DNA of 5,295 nt from Lachnospiraceae bacterium (GTDB lineage: Bacteria; Bacillota_A; Clostridia; Lachnospirales; Lachnospiraceae): assembly GCA_017390645.1 (NCBI GenBank), contig JAFPAZ010000043.1, forward strand, positions 1-5,295. Reading direction: 5' to 3'. The notes below the pieces were generated by a model, which saw only the letters and a program-made list of their open reading frames with translations, searched no databases and was not told where the DNA came from. This document shows, piece by piece, positions 1-5,295 of this stretch (the stretch's first letter is position 1; every line of letters starts with the position of its first letter). Made by a program: the position numbers and the translations under genes.

Positions 1-986
1 CTTGTATTACAGCACTTTTAGCATCTGTGGGAACCAGTAGAAATGCAAAGAGATCCACATTGATTCATATTATGTTTAATGTGATTGGTACCATTGTGTT
101 TACTATATTATGTCTGGCAACTCCGTTGATTTCTCTGGTACAGGGCTGGACGCCGGGAAATGTGCCGGCCCAGATAGCTAATTTACATACTACATTTAAT
201 ATTGTTACCACCATACTTTTAATTCCCTTTGGTGCAGGGCTTACTAAACTGGCAATTTTAATATTAAAGGATAAAGTGGAAGAGGTAGATGATGAAGTAA
301 AAGTACATTATCTGCTGGATATCAAGCATATCAATACGGAAAAGTTAGGTGCTTATGTCATTTGTCTGGAAAGTATTAAAAAAGAACTGATGCGTATGCT
401 GGATATGTCAAAGAGCAATGTTTTAGAAGCCTTTGATGTGTTTAAAAAACAGGATAAGGTAAAATATGAAGCCATTGAAAAAAGAGAAGAGTACGTAGAT
501 TATCTAAATAAAGAAATCTCAAAATATATCACCACTGCAGTTACCCATGAAGGTACCAGCAGTGGTAGTACGGTATTTAATGCTTTGTATGCAATTACCA
601 GTAACATAGAAAGAATCAGTGACCATGCCATGAACATTGCAGGTTACTCTCACATGATTGCAGAAAAGAGGATCAATTTTTCTGAACATGCCCAAAATGA
701 GATTCTTGAGTTAAAGGGAATTTGTAATAAATTGTTTGACTTGCTGAATCAAAGACCGGCAGATGTGGTTGACTGGCATGAAAAGGTGGCCTGTATGGAG
801 CAAAAAATCGATGATGTCACAGTGCAGTATCGAAACAATATGTTTGTGAGAATACAGCAAGGTTCCTGCTCCGATGAAGGAAGTATTTTGTTTTCTGAAA
901 TGTTGACGGATTTTGAAAGAATCGGAGACCATGCACTTAATATTTCCAATGAGATGTTAAAAATTGCAATGGTTGAAAATAAATAA
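1..986 (+). CDS. Na+/phosphate cotransporter with C-terminal PhoU domain (NptA type), 5'-truncated
   Basis: Partial gene. The reading frame (first whole codon at base 3) is open to the left edge, so the true start lies outside; the GTG at 27 is an internal valine in a conserved stretch. 327 residues are visible. Two membrane segments can be seen. The first follows the motif GTSRNAKR (about 30-53), a typical end-of-repeat signature of the Na_Pi_cotrans family. The second contains NLHTTFNIVTTILLIPFGAG (about 181-240). After TKLAILILKDK the protein becomes hydrophilic and helical, with two PhoU half-repeats marked by ERISDHAMNI (to 638) and ERIGDHALNI (to 944), the classic metal-binding PhoU signature. 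Family knowledge: the membrane part imports inorganic phosphate with Na+, and the cytosolic PhoU-like tail is thought to regulate it. A 68-base gap without a clear terminator leads into the DUF368 gene, so co-transcription is possible. Family assignment is very secure; substrate is inferred from the family. Confidence 0.93.
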   Translation, partial: CITALLASVGTSRNAKRSTLIHIMFNVIGTIVFTILCLATPLISLVQGWTPGNVPAQIANLHTTFNIVTTILLIPFGAGLTKLAILILKDKVEEVDDEVKVHYLLDIKHINTEKLGAYVICLESIKKELMRMLDMSKSNVLEAFDVFKKQDKVKYEAIEKREEYVDYLNKEISKYITTAVTHEGTSSGSTVFNALYAITSNIERISDHAMNIAGYSHMIAEKRINFSEHAQNEILELKGICNKLFDLLNQRPADVVDWHEKVACMEQKIDDVTVQYRNNMFVRIQQGSCSDEGSILFSEMLTDFERIGDHALNISNEMLKIAMVENK

Positions 987-1037
987 AATGAAATGATGTA
1001 TGCACATAATGATTGATGGAGTTTGGAGTTTTAATCC

Positions 1038-1058
1038 ATGATAAGAGGTAAGCTATGA
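1038..1058 (+). other. possible 6-codon leader ORF overlapping the DUF368 start
   Basis: An ATG at 1038 opens a tiny frame, MIRGKL, whose TGA stop (1056-1058) overlaps the ATG of the next gene (1055-1057) as ATGA. A GGAG at 1025-1028 sits 9 bases upstream, and the Shine-Dalgarno site of the DUF368 gene lies inside this mini-ORF. The arrangement would allow translational coupling, but an ORF this short arises easily by chance in AT-rich DNA, so this is only a candidate. Confidence 0.15.
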
Positions 1059-1903
1059 TTAAGAATGTGTTAAAAGGTATCGTAATCGGAATTTCTAATA
1101 TTTTACCCGGTGTCAGTGGTGGCACTATGGCGGTTTCCATGGGAATTTATGATAAGTTGATTCATTGTGTCAACCATTTATTGAAAGAATTTAAGAAAAA
1201 TGTATTGTTTTTGTTTCCCATTGCCATAGGAATGGTGATTGCCATTATCGCCAGTGCATTTGGCATTGACTATCTGTTTGAAACCTATCCGGTTCAGACG
1301 AATTTATTATTTATTGGTCTAATTTTAGGTGGACTTCCGACTATTTATGATAAGGTAAAGGGAGTCACCGTAAGACCGGGGCATATCCTTTGTGTAGTAC
1401 TGTTATTCCTGCTTGTGATAGGAATGGCGCTGCTAAATGACAAACAGGGTGGAGCAGCAGTGATTGGTACCGGAATGATGGATCTGGTGAAGTTATTTCT
1501 GGTGGGGGTCATTGCGGCGGCGACCATGGTAATTCCAGGTGTCAGCGGTTCCATGATGCTGTTATTGCTAGGATATTATAATCCGATTCTGGATGCCATT
1601 AAGGAATTTGTGGCAGCCTTGCTGAAATGGGATATGGAAGCTATGGCAAAAGTACTGTTTCTATTGATTCCTTTTGGTATTGGTGTGATTGTAGGAATTG
1701 TACTGATTGCAAGACTGATGGAATTTGTATTTGAAAAATATCCCCACTATGCATATTGGTCCATCATTGGTTTGTTGCTGGCTTCACCCATAGCCATTTT
1801 GATGGTGGGAAATTTCCCAAAGATTACTTTGGTGAGTGTAGTTACTGGAATCATTACATTGGGATTAGGATGGTTCATTGCAGGAAAATTGGGTGAAAAA
1901 TAA
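1055..1903 (+). CDS. DUF368 family membrane protein, probable undecaprenyl-phosphate translocase (PopT-like)
   Basis: 282 residues, full length for DUF368. The ATG is preceded by AAGAGGT (1043-1049) at normal spacing, and the N-terminus starts directly with the family opening KGIVIGISNILPGVSGGTMA. The protein is almost wholly hydrophobic with many membrane segments and no signal peptide. It is an internal duplication: ILPGVSGGTMA (residues 16-26) recurs as VIPGVSGSMML (159-169), and a hydrophobic stretch ending in ETYP (residues 76-79) followed by FIGLILGGLP recurs as a stretch ending in EKYP (227-230) followed by IIGLLLASP. Family knowledge: DUF368 proteins such as PopT of Staphylococcus aureus return the lipid carrier undecaprenyl phosphate to the inner leaflet for cell-wall synthesis, a job shared with DedA proteins. 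Function here is inferred from family membership. It lies 68 bases after a phosphate transporter and 168 bases before a cation/proton antiporter. Confidence 0.92.
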   Translation: MIKNVLKGIVIGISNILPGVSGGTMAVSMGIYDKLIHCVNHLLKEFKKNVLFLFPIAIGMVIAIIASAFGIDYLFETYPVQTNLLFIGLILGGLPTIYDKVKGVTVRPGHILCVVLLFLLVIGMALLNDKQGGAAVIGTGMMDLVKLFLVGVIAAATMVIPGVSGSMMLLLLGYYNPILDAIKEFVAALLKWDMEAMAKVLFLLIPFGIGVIVGIVLIARLMEFVFEKYPHYAYWSIIGLLLASPIAILMVGNFPKITLVSVVTGIITLGLGWFIAGKLGEK

Positions 1904-1905
1904 TA

Positions 1906-1934
1906 TAGAATTATGGTGACAAAAAGTGTATAAT
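1906..1934 (+). promoter_or_regulatory. possible sigma-A promoter for the antiporter gene
   Basis: A perfect TATAAT -10 box lies at 1929-1934, directly after the DUF368 stop codon region. The hexamer 17 bases upstream, TAGAAT (1906-1911), is only a weak -35 match. GTGACA at 1916-1921 is a better -35 sequence, but it is only 7 bases from the -10 and cannot serve it. Transcription would begin near 1941, just before the palindrome at 1954-2041, giving a leader of roughly 130 bases. TATAAT is common by chance in AT-rich spacers, so confidence is moderate to low. Confidence 0.38.
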
Positions 1935-1950
1935 AATTTGTAGGCAGCAA

Positions 1951-2043
1951 GGGGGCTGTCGCATCTGGAAAATTTCTACAGGATATGGGGGTTTTACATA
2001 TCATTCCATGTCTTGCGATTTTTTCACTTGGTGCGACAGCCTT
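1951..2043. repeat. short palindromic element with 10-bp inverted ends (MITE-like or structured leader)
   Basis: GGCTGTCGCA at 1954-1963 is repeated perfectly inverted as TGCGACAGCC at 2032-2041, giving an 88-base unit. The interior is also imperfectly self-complementary: GAAAA (1968-1972) with TTTTC (2021-2025), ATGG (1985-1988) with CCAT (2006-2009), and an alternative small hairpin GATATG/CATATC (1982-1987/1997-2002). Such a compact non-coding palindrome in an intergenic spacer resembles a miniature inverted-repeat element derived from an insertion sequence. It sits between the likely promoter and the start of the antiporter gene, so it would also form a long hairpin in that mRNA leader. 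I see no convincing target-site duplication. The inverted repeat is certain; its identity as mobile element versus cis-regulatory RNA is not. Confidence 0.7.
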
Positions 2044-2071
2044 AATTATTAAGATAGGAAAGATGATACAA

Positions 2072-3661
2072 ATGACAGGATATGTTTTATGTGTGGCCGG
2101 TATTATATTGCTTTGTGTACTGGCAGAAAAGTTTTCAGATAAATTTGGCATGCCGGCTTTGATTTTATTCATGTTTATCGGTATGTTGTTCGGAAGTGAT
2201 GGAATTTTTGGAATTCCTTTTGATAATTTCTCCCTTGCGGAAAATGTTTGTTCCATTGCTTTGGTGTTTATCATGTTCTATGGTGGATTTAATACGAAGT
2301 GGAGTGCCGCAAAACCTGTGGCTGGAAAGGCAATCGTGTTGTCCACCTTAGGGGTGGTGATTACTGCTGGCATTACTACTTTATTGTGTAAATTTCTTTT
2401 GGGACTGTCTTTGCAGGAAAGTTTTTTAATCGGAGCGGTACTTTCGTCTACAGATGCTGCCAGTGTGTTTGCAATTCTTAGAAAAAAGAAACTGAATTTA
2501 AAGGATGGAACTGCTTCTATTCTGGAAGTGGAAAGTGGTAGTAATGATCCGATTTCCTATATGCTTACCATTATTTCCGTTAGCCTCATGGGGGATTCTG
2601 GAACCGGAAGCATTGCAGGATTAATCACGTTACAGATTGTGTTTGGTATTTTAGTAGGTGTTTTGATTGCATTTTTATCCCTATTGATTTTAACAAAGAC
2701 CAGTCTGGTGTCAGAAGGACTGGATACGATTTTTATGATTGCCATGGTGTTTGTATGCTATGGTGTTACTACGGTTGTAAAGGGAAATGCTTATCTTAGT
2801 TTGTATCTTTTGGGAATCATCATTGGTAACAGCAGGATAAAGAATAAGCAGACATTGATTCCTTTCTTTGATGGAGTCACTAGTTTATCTCAGATATTGA
2901 TTTTCTTTTTGATTGGATTGTTGAGTTTTCCACATCAGATGCCTGAGATTATGCCACAAGCATTGGCCATCGTTGTGATACTAACTGTGATTGCAAGACC
3001 AGTGGCGGTGTTTTTGCTAATGGTGCCATATCGTTGTGGGCTAAGACAATGTATGCTGATTTCCTGGGCGGGACTTAGAGGTGCTTCTTCTTCTGTATTT
3101 GCCATTATGGCGGTGGCTGCAGGAATTACCATGAAACAGGATTTGTTCCATATCGTATTTACGGTGTCTTTATTTTCGGTTGCCATTCAGGGGACTTTAT
3201 TACCTTTTATGGCAAAGAAGTTACGGATGGTGGATGATACCGCGGATGTAAGCAAGACCTTCAATGATTATCAGGAGGAAACGTCCTTCCAGCTAATGAG
3301 AATGCATATTCCAAAAGGGCATAACTGGGCCAATAAAAAGGTGAAAGAGGTGTCCATGCCTACTGGTTCCCTTGCAATTATGATTAAACGGGGGAAGGAA
3401 AACATTATTACGAAGGGGGATACTTTGATTTTGCCGGGAGATAATGTGATTCTGAGTGTACCTCCTTATACGCCATCTGAAAATGAGCAGTTAAATGAGC
3501 AGGTAATTGCGAAGGAGCATGAATGGTGCGATAAAGCCATCGGTGATTTGAAACTAAGTGCCAATGAGCTGATTGCCATGGTGATTCGTGGGGAGGAAAC
3601 CATTATTCCGGATGGAAAAACGGTGATTCAGGCTGGAGATGTAGTGGTGGTTTATAGGTAA
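2072..3661 (+). CDS. K+(Na+)/H+ antiporter, CPA1/NhaP2 type, with tandem RCK_C-like C-terminal domains
   Basis: 529 residues from the ATG at 2072. This start gives the family-like opening MTGYVLCVAGIILLCV. An ATG at 2063 (three residues longer) is also possible, since AGGA at 2056-2059 lies between the ideal distances for both. The frame runs further back to 1985, but that part is encoded by the palindromic repeat and is rejected. The membrane domain covers residues 1 to about 385 and has CPA-type motifs: GSDGIFGIPF (41-50), SSTDAASVFAIL (125-136), ESGSNDPISY (154-163, acidic ion-site region) and SWAGLRGASS (331-340). The cytosolic tail has two RCK_C/TrkA_C-like repeats, about 404-463 and 484-529, each ending in a similar pattern (KGDTLILPGDNVILSV; QAGDVVVVYR). 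Family knowledge: such proteins exchange K+ or Na+ for H+ and set cytoplasmic pH and turgor; RCK_C domains often bind regulatory ligands. The choice of K+ over Na+ is inferred. A terminator follows. Confidence 0.9.
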   Translation: MTGYVLCVAGIILLCVLAEKFSDKFGMPALILFMFIGMLFGSDGIFGIPFDNFSLAENVCSIALVFIMFYGGFNTKWSAAKPVAGKAIVLSTLGVVITAGITTLLCKFLLGLSLQESFLIGAVLSSTDAASVFAILRKKKLNLKDGTASILEVESGSNDPISYMLTIISVSLMGDSGTGSIAGLITLQIVFGILVGVLIAFLSLLILTKTSLVSEGLDTIFMIAMVFVCYGVTTVVKGNAYLSLYLLGIIIGNSRIKNKQTLIPFFDGVTSLSQILIFFLIGLLSFPHQMPEIMPQALAIVVILTVIARPVAVFLLMVPYRCGLRQCMLISWAGLRGASSSVFAIMAVAAGITMKQDLFHIVFTVSLFSVAIQGTLLPFMAKKLRMVDDTADVSKTFNDYQEETSFQLMRMHIPKGHNWANKKVKEVSMPTGSLAIMIKRGKENIITKGDTLILPGDNVILSVPPYTPSENEQLNEQVIAKEHEWCDKAIGDLKLSANELIAMVIRGEETIIPDGKTVIQAGDVVVVYR

Positions 3662-3736
3662 GAGATATAAAATATTTGGAAAAGCATGTTTTAAAGTGCA
3701 TTTTCGTTGTTACAAAGTTGGTTGAAATTAATATGT

Positions 3737-3775
3737 AGAGGGTATTTTCTAAAAAATTTAGAAATATCCTCTTTT
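3737..3775 (+). terminator. intrinsic terminator after the antiporter gene
   Basis: The arm at 3738-3753 (GAGGGTATTTTCTAAA) pairs with 3757-3771 (TTTAGAAATATCCTC) over 15 base pairs, with one bulged T and one G-T pair around a 3-base AAA loop; A3737/T3772 can extend it. A TTTT run (3772-3775) follows. The T tract is short, but the position, 75 bases after the antiporter stop and before the next gene, fits a rho-independent terminator. It implies that the DUF188 gene has its own transcription start or depends on read-through. Confidence 0.75.
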
Positions 3776-3861
3776 GGCATAGGTAGCGATTGAAAAGGTA
3801 AAATGGGGAAATGACAGTAAGAAGCGAGGAAAGTGGTGAATGGAAGAAAGTGAGAGAAGGT

Positions 3862-4320
3862 ATGAAAATATATGTGGATGCAGATGCCTGTCCGGTGATA
3901 GGGATTGTGGAGAAAATAGCGCAAAAATATCAGATTCCGGTGATGCTGTTATGTGATACGAATCATATTTTAAGTTCGCAATACTGTGAGGTAAAAATCA
4001 TAGGGGCAGGAGCGGATGCAGTGGATTTTGCATTGATAAACCTCTGTAAAAAAGGCGATATTGTGGTGACCCAGGATTATGGGGTGGCAGCTATGGCATT
4101 AGGAAAAGGTGCTTATGGAATCCACCAGTCCGGCAGGTGGTATACCAATGAAACCATCGACCAGATGTTAATGGAACGACATCTGAATAAAAAGGCAAGG
4201 CGTTCCTCGGGAAAAAATCATTTAAAAGGGCCGAAGAAACGGACAGAGGAAGATGATTTGAGATTTGAGCAGTCTTTTGAAAAGTTGATTGTGACAGTGA
4301 AAGAAAATAAATATAATTAA
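3862..4320 (+). CDS. DUF188 / UPF0178 family protein (YaiI/YqxD-like), PIN-like fold
   Basis: 152 residues from the ATG at 3862, the usual family length. The protein opens with MKIYVDADACPV, the hallmark DADACP motif (residues 6-11), which fixes the start. The frame extends upstream to an ATG at 3811, but the extra 17 charged residues (MTVRSEESGEWKK...) have no place in the family. Other family features: an aspartate pair in AGADAVDF (49-56), GDIVVTQDYG (65-74), the GRWYTNETID segment (91-100) and a C-terminal LKGP...DDLRFEQSFEKL region (121-142). The acidic residues D6, D8, D55 and D72 resemble the metal-binding set of PIN-like nucleases; catalytic activity is not established for the family, so the function remains unknown. 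The Shine-Dalgarno-like GAGAAGG (3854-3860) lies only one base from the ATG, which is unusually close. A terminator lies upstream and a new promoter downstream, so this is probably a single-gene unit. Confidence 0.9.
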   Translation: MKIYVDADACPVIGIVEKIAQKYQIPVMLLCDTNHILSSQYCEVKIIGAGADAVDFALINLCKKGDIVVTQDYGVAAMALGKGAYGIHQSGRWYTNETIDQMLMERHLNKKARRSSGKNHLKGPKKRTEEDDLRFEQSFEKLIVTVKENKYN

Positions 4321-4355
4321 AAAAGAAGTAAACCCAATCCTGCGTTAGAGAAACA

Positions 4356-4384
4356 TTGCATTTTAAAAGGAAATTCGTTATACT
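4356..4384 (+). promoter_or_regulatory. sigma-A-type promoter for the AAA-ATPase-like gene
   Basis: TTGCAT (4356-4361) and TATACT (4379-4384) are separated by exactly 17 bases; the -10 matches 5 of 6 consensus positions, and the -35 keeps the key TTG. Transcription would start near 4391, giving a leader of about 35 bases before the ATG at 4427, with a strong ribosome binding site in between. The rest of the 106-base spacer shows no hairpin of note and no terminator for the preceding gene. Confidence 0.5.
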
Positions 4385-4410
4385 TAACCATAAGAGAAAC
4401 GGGATTTCGA

Positions 4411-4420
4411 AAGGAGGTGA
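4411..4420 (+). promoter_or_regulatory. strong ribosome binding site (AAGGAGGTGA)
   Basis: This is a full-length complement to the 3' end of 16S rRNA, 6 bases before the ATG at 4427. It fixes the start of the AAA-ATPase-like gene and is the strongest ribosome binding site in the window. Confidence 0.85.
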
Positions 4421-4426
4421 ACCGAT

Positions 4427-5295
4427 ATGACCAACAAAATAGGGATTGGAATACAAGATTTTCTGAAATTACGAGAGAATCAAAATTTTTACCTTGATAA
4501 GACTTCATTTATCAAGGAATGGTGGGAAAGTGATGATGATGTTACGTTAATTACCCGTCCTCGTCGTTTCGGAAAAACCCTGAATATGTCCATGGTAGAG
4601 GAATTTTTTTCCTTGGATTACGCAGGAAGAGGGGATTTATTCGAAGGGCTTTTCATTTGGGAAGAAGAAAAGTATAGGAACCTTCAAGGAACCTATCCCG
4701 TGATTAGTCTTTCCTTTGCAAGAGTAAAAGAAACAGATTTTGAATCTACTAAGAGGCGAATCATAGAATTACTGATGTTTCAGTTTGAAAAATACTCTTT
4801 TTTGATAGAAAGTGAAAAATTATCTCAAAACGAAAAGGAATACATGAGTCGGATGGCAAGGGAAATGGACGCCTTTGAAGTGGGTTCATCATTGCACCGT
4901 TTGTCGGATTATCTGTGTCGTTATTATGGGAAAAAGGTCATTATTTTACTTGATGAATATGATACCCCGATGCAGGAAGCTTATGTGAATGGTTACTGGA
5001 ATGAGATGGTAGAATTTACAAGAAGTTTTTTTAATTCCACTTTTAAGACGAATCCATACATGGCACGTGGAATCATGACCGGAATCACCAGGGTAAGTAA
5101 AGAGTCGGTTTTTTCGGATCTAAACAATTTAAAGGTAGTTACCACAACTTCCAGTGAATATGCCACCTCTTTTGGTTTTACGGAAGAAGAAGTATTTGCA
5201 GCACTGGATGCTTGTGAATTAGGGAAAGAAAAAGAAAAAGTCAAGGAATGGTATGACGGATTTGTGTTTGGAAAACACAGGGATATCTATAATCC
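4427..5295 (+). CDS. AAA-ATPase-like protein (PF09820 type), N-terminal part, 3'-truncated by the window
   Basis: 289 codons are read without interruption from the ATG at 4427 to the right edge; the stop is outside. The N-terminus has the family pattern IGIQDFLKLRENQNFYLDKT (residues 7-26), followed by the P-loop LITRPRRFGKTLNMSM (41-56). This is a degenerate Walker A: the GKT is kept but the usual first glycine is replaced. A Walker B strand, VIILLDEYDTP, is at 171-181, and GITRVSKESVFSDLNNL (219-235) fits the sensor region. EWYDGFVFG (274-282) matches the WYDGY-like segment that ends the ATPase domain. Family knowledge: full-length members (about 500-600 residues) usually carry a PD-(D/E)XK nuclease-like domain at the C-terminus, are often multi-copy in gut Firmicutes and Bacteroidetes genomes, and have no settled function. 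The nuclease part cannot be seen here. The gene has its own promoter and a strong ribosome binding site, so it is transcribed apart from the DUF188 gene. Confidence 0.9.
   Translation, partial: MTNKIGIGIQDFLKLRENQNFYLDKTSFIKEWWESDDDVTLITRPRRFGKTLNMSMVEEFFSLDYAGRGDLFEGLFIWEEEKYRNLQGTYPVISLSFARVKETDFESTKRRIIELLMFQFEKYSFLIESEKLSQNEKEYMSRMAREMDAFEVGSSLHRLSDYLCRYYGKKVIILLDEYDTPMQEAYVNGYWNEMVEFTRSFFNSTFKTNPYMARGIMTGITRVSKESVFSDLNNLKVVTTTSSEYATSFGFTEEEVFAALDACELGKEKEKVKEWYDGFVFGKHRDIYN

Noticed and set aside
27..29. GTG at 27 as start of the phosphate transporter gene
   Set aside because: The frame is open to the left edge, and the residues before and after it (TALLAS, then GTSRNAKR) belong to a conserved internal membrane repeat; the gene is truncated by the window.
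1005..1010. CATAAT as a -10 box for the DUF368 gene
   Set aside because: No -35-like sequence at the right distance; TTGAAA at 973-978 is 26 bases away.
1916..1934. GTGACA plus TATAAT as a promoter pair
   Set aside because: The spacing is only 7 bases, far too short for a sigma-A promoter.
1951..2043. CRISPR repeat or tRNA-like structure in the palindrome
   Set aside because: There is a single inverted pair with no direct repeats or spacers, and no tRNA arms.
1747..2274. 175-residue open frame on the minus strand
   Set aside because: It overlaps the ends of two well-supported + strand genes and the palindrome, and its protein resembles no family; it is a shadow frame.
3678..3703. AT-rich hairpin AAAAGCA...TGCATTTT as the antiporter terminator
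   Set aside because: The stem is about 7 pairs with a bulge and little GC; the hairpin at 3737-3775 is much stronger.
3790..3818. TTGAAA at 3790 as the -35 of a promoter for the DUF188 gene
   Set aside because: No acceptable -10 box is found 16-18 bases downstream.
4091..4456. 121-residue open frame on the minus strand across the spacer after DUF188
   Set aside because: It is antisense to the DUF188 gene and to the start of the AAA-ATPase-like gene, with no recognisable domain and aromatic-rich translated composition typical of a shadow frame.

Overview
The window looks like a chromosomal segment from a low-GC Gram-positive anaerobe, most plausibly a gut Clostridia/Lachnospiraceae-type Firmicute. 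The reasons are AT-rich codon use, purine-rich Shine-Dalgarno sites (including a full AAGGAGGTGA), short intergenic gaps, and a gene set common in that group. This placement is inferred from style and gene content, not from a marker gene. All five genes lie on the + strand.

Layout: (1) 1-986, the 3' part of a Na+/phosphate cotransporter (NptA type) with a C-terminal PhoU-like domain; it is cut by the window's left edge. (2) 1055-1903, a complete DUF368 membrane protein, the family of undecaprenyl-phosphate translocases that includes PopT. (3) A 168-base gap with a possible promoter (1906-1934) and a compact imperfect palindrome with perfect 10-bp inverted ends (1954-2041), which resembles a MITE or a structured leader. 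(4) 2072-3661, a K+(Na+)/H+ antiporter of the CPA1/NhaP2 type with two RCK_C-like regulatory repeats at its C-terminus, followed by an intrinsic terminator (3737-3775). (5) 3862-4320, a small DUF188/UPF0178 (YaiI/YqxD) PIN-like protein. (6) 4356-4384, a good sigma-A-type promoter, then a strong ribosome binding site and the 5' part of an AAA-ATPase-like protein (4427 to the right edge), whose C-terminal half is outside the window.

The first three genes handle phosphate import, lipid-carrier phosphate recycling and monovalent cation/proton exchange. That makes a loose theme of envelope and ion homeostasis, but a shared operon is not proven: a promoter and a repeat separate gene 2 from gene 3, and a terminator closes gene 3. 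The last two genes are housekeeping/unknown (DUF188) and probably accessory (AAA-ATPase-like).

I see no clear evidence of a wholly new system. The items most worth a second look are the palindromic element directly upstream of the antiporter, the doubled RCK_C-like tail of that antiporter, and the truncated AAA-ATPase-like gene at the right edge.
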